DNA from: Bacteroidales bacterium
GTDB lineage: Bacteria > Bacteroidota > Bacteroidia > Bacteroidales > Tenuifilaceae
DNA: 5,445 nt
Direction: 5' to 3'
NCBI GenBank assembly: GCA_008933525.1
Contig: WBUV01000251.1
Location: 1 to 5,445 of the forward strand
The stretch's first letter is position 1; every line of letters begins with the position of its first letter. The notes under the pieces were generated by a model. The model made no database searches, was not told where the DNA came from, and saw only the letters and a program-made list of their open reading frames with translations. The translations under genes and the position numbers were made by a program. Of the stretch, positions 4,939-5,445 are shown piece after piece.

Positions 4939-5445
4939 TTATCCGTAAACCTCTTTTTTGGCTGCTTTTAATGTATTCTTAAGCAACGAAACAATCGTAA
5001 GCGGGCCTACGCCTCCGGGTACAGGGGTTATGTAGCTGCATTTTGGTGCAACCTCATCAAACTTAACATCGCCCAGAAGTTTCCAGCCCGATTTGGTGTT
5101 TGGACTCTCAACGCGAGTAATTCCAACATCAACTACAACAGCACCTTCCTTAACCATATCGGCAGTAACATACTCTGCTCTGCCAAGAGCAACAATTAGG
5201 ATATCGGCTGTTTTTGTGAATTCTTTGATATTTGGAGTGCGGCTATGACACACAGTTACAGTGCAATCGCCAGGATTTGCTTTCAGCGAAAGCAGATTTG
5301 CTATTGGGCGACCCACAATATTGCTACGTCCAAGAACCACGCAATGCTTGCCGGCAGTTTCAATTTTATATCGATGTAAAAGGTCGACAATACCATCGGG
5401 AGTGGCTGAAACATATGATGGTAGGCCAATTACCATTCGCCCAAC
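4939..5445 (-). CDS. folD: FolD, methylenetetrahydrofolate dehydrogenase/cyclohydrolase, C-terminal part
   Basis: The last 168 codons of a roughly 290-residue enzyme; the 5' portion lies beyond the right edge. FolD oxidises 5,10-methylene-THF to 5,10-methenyl-THF and hydrolyses it to 10-formyl-THF, using NAD(P), in the cytosol, feeding purine and formyl-Met synthesis. Visible are the start of the C-terminal NAD(P) domain, [11 protein letters not shown], the dinucleotide loop [46 protein letters not shown] and the family signature [11 protein letters not shown]. The signature more often reads PGGVGPMT; here Met is Leu. The catalytic Lys/Tyr region is in the missing N-terminal half. The Met codon at 5436 is internal, because Val-Gly-Arg codons continue in frame to the edge as expected for this family. 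GC in sampled lines is near 45%, clearly higher than in the genes at the far end of the glycan operon. Confidence 0.95.
   Translation of the reverse strand, partial: VGRMVIGLPSYVSATPDGIVDLLHRYKIETAGKHCVVLGRSNIVGRPIANLLSLKANPGDCTVTVCHSRTPNIKEFTKTADILIVALGRAEYVTADMVKEGAVVVDVGITRVESPNTKSGWKLLGDVKFDEVAPKCSYITPVPGGVGPLTIVSLLKNTLKAAKKEVYG

Noticed and set aside
5434..5436. ATG at 5436 as the start of folD
   Set aside because: The frame stays open to the right edge with residues that fit the family, and a protein starting here would lack the substrate and catalytic half.

Overview
The window looks like part of a Bacteroidota chromosome, possibly Bacteroidales or a related order. The reasons are a low-GC genome, A-rich leaders with almost no Shine-Dalgarno sites, a TAnnTTTG-type -7 promoter element, and the flavour of the encoded proteins. 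This placement is inferred from sequence style, not from a marker gene. All seven genes lie on the minus strand, so they read from right to left.

Right edge (4939-5445): the C-terminal 168 codons of folD, a core one-carbon metabolism gene that continues beyond the window. A 114-bp gap (4825-4938) follows. It holds an imperfect hairpin with a short U-tract and a candidate Bacteroidota promoter that overlaps the hairpin.

Left of the gap (4824 down to 1) is a tightly packed surface-glycan biosynthesis operon. In transcription order it contains an extended-SDR NAD-dependent sugar-nucleotide epimerase/dehydratase (3850-4824), a left-handed beta-helix acetyltransferase (3358-3849), a LegC-family PLP sugar aminotransferase (2199-3371), a NeuD/PglD-type sugar N-acetyltransferase (1615-2202), a CBS-domain plus nucleotidyltransferase protein of the PtmE type (534-1607), and a GT-B glycosyltransferase cut off by the left edge (1-528). 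Junctions range from a 14-nt overlap to a 7-nt gap, so this is almost certainly one transcript.

The aminotransferase, NeuD-like acetyltransferase and PtmE-like nucleotidyltransferase together resemble part of the legionaminic acid (nonulosonic acid) route. There, PtmE activates an amino sugar, a 4,6-dehydratase makes the 4-keto sugar, LegC aminates C4 and LegH/NeuD-type enzymes acetylate it. The dehydratase (LegB), hydrolyzing epimerase (NeuC/LegG), synthase (NeuB/LegI) and CMP-transferase (LegF) are not in the window. They may lie further left or elsewhere, or the product may be a simpler 4-acetamido-4,6-dideoxyhexose used directly by the glycosyltransferase.

Hand counts on sample lines suggest that GC falls along the operon from about 45% in folD to about 23-35% in the last two genes. 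This fits an accessory glycan locus sitting beside a conserved gene. I saw no RNA genes, insertion sequences, CRISPR arrays or integration sites.
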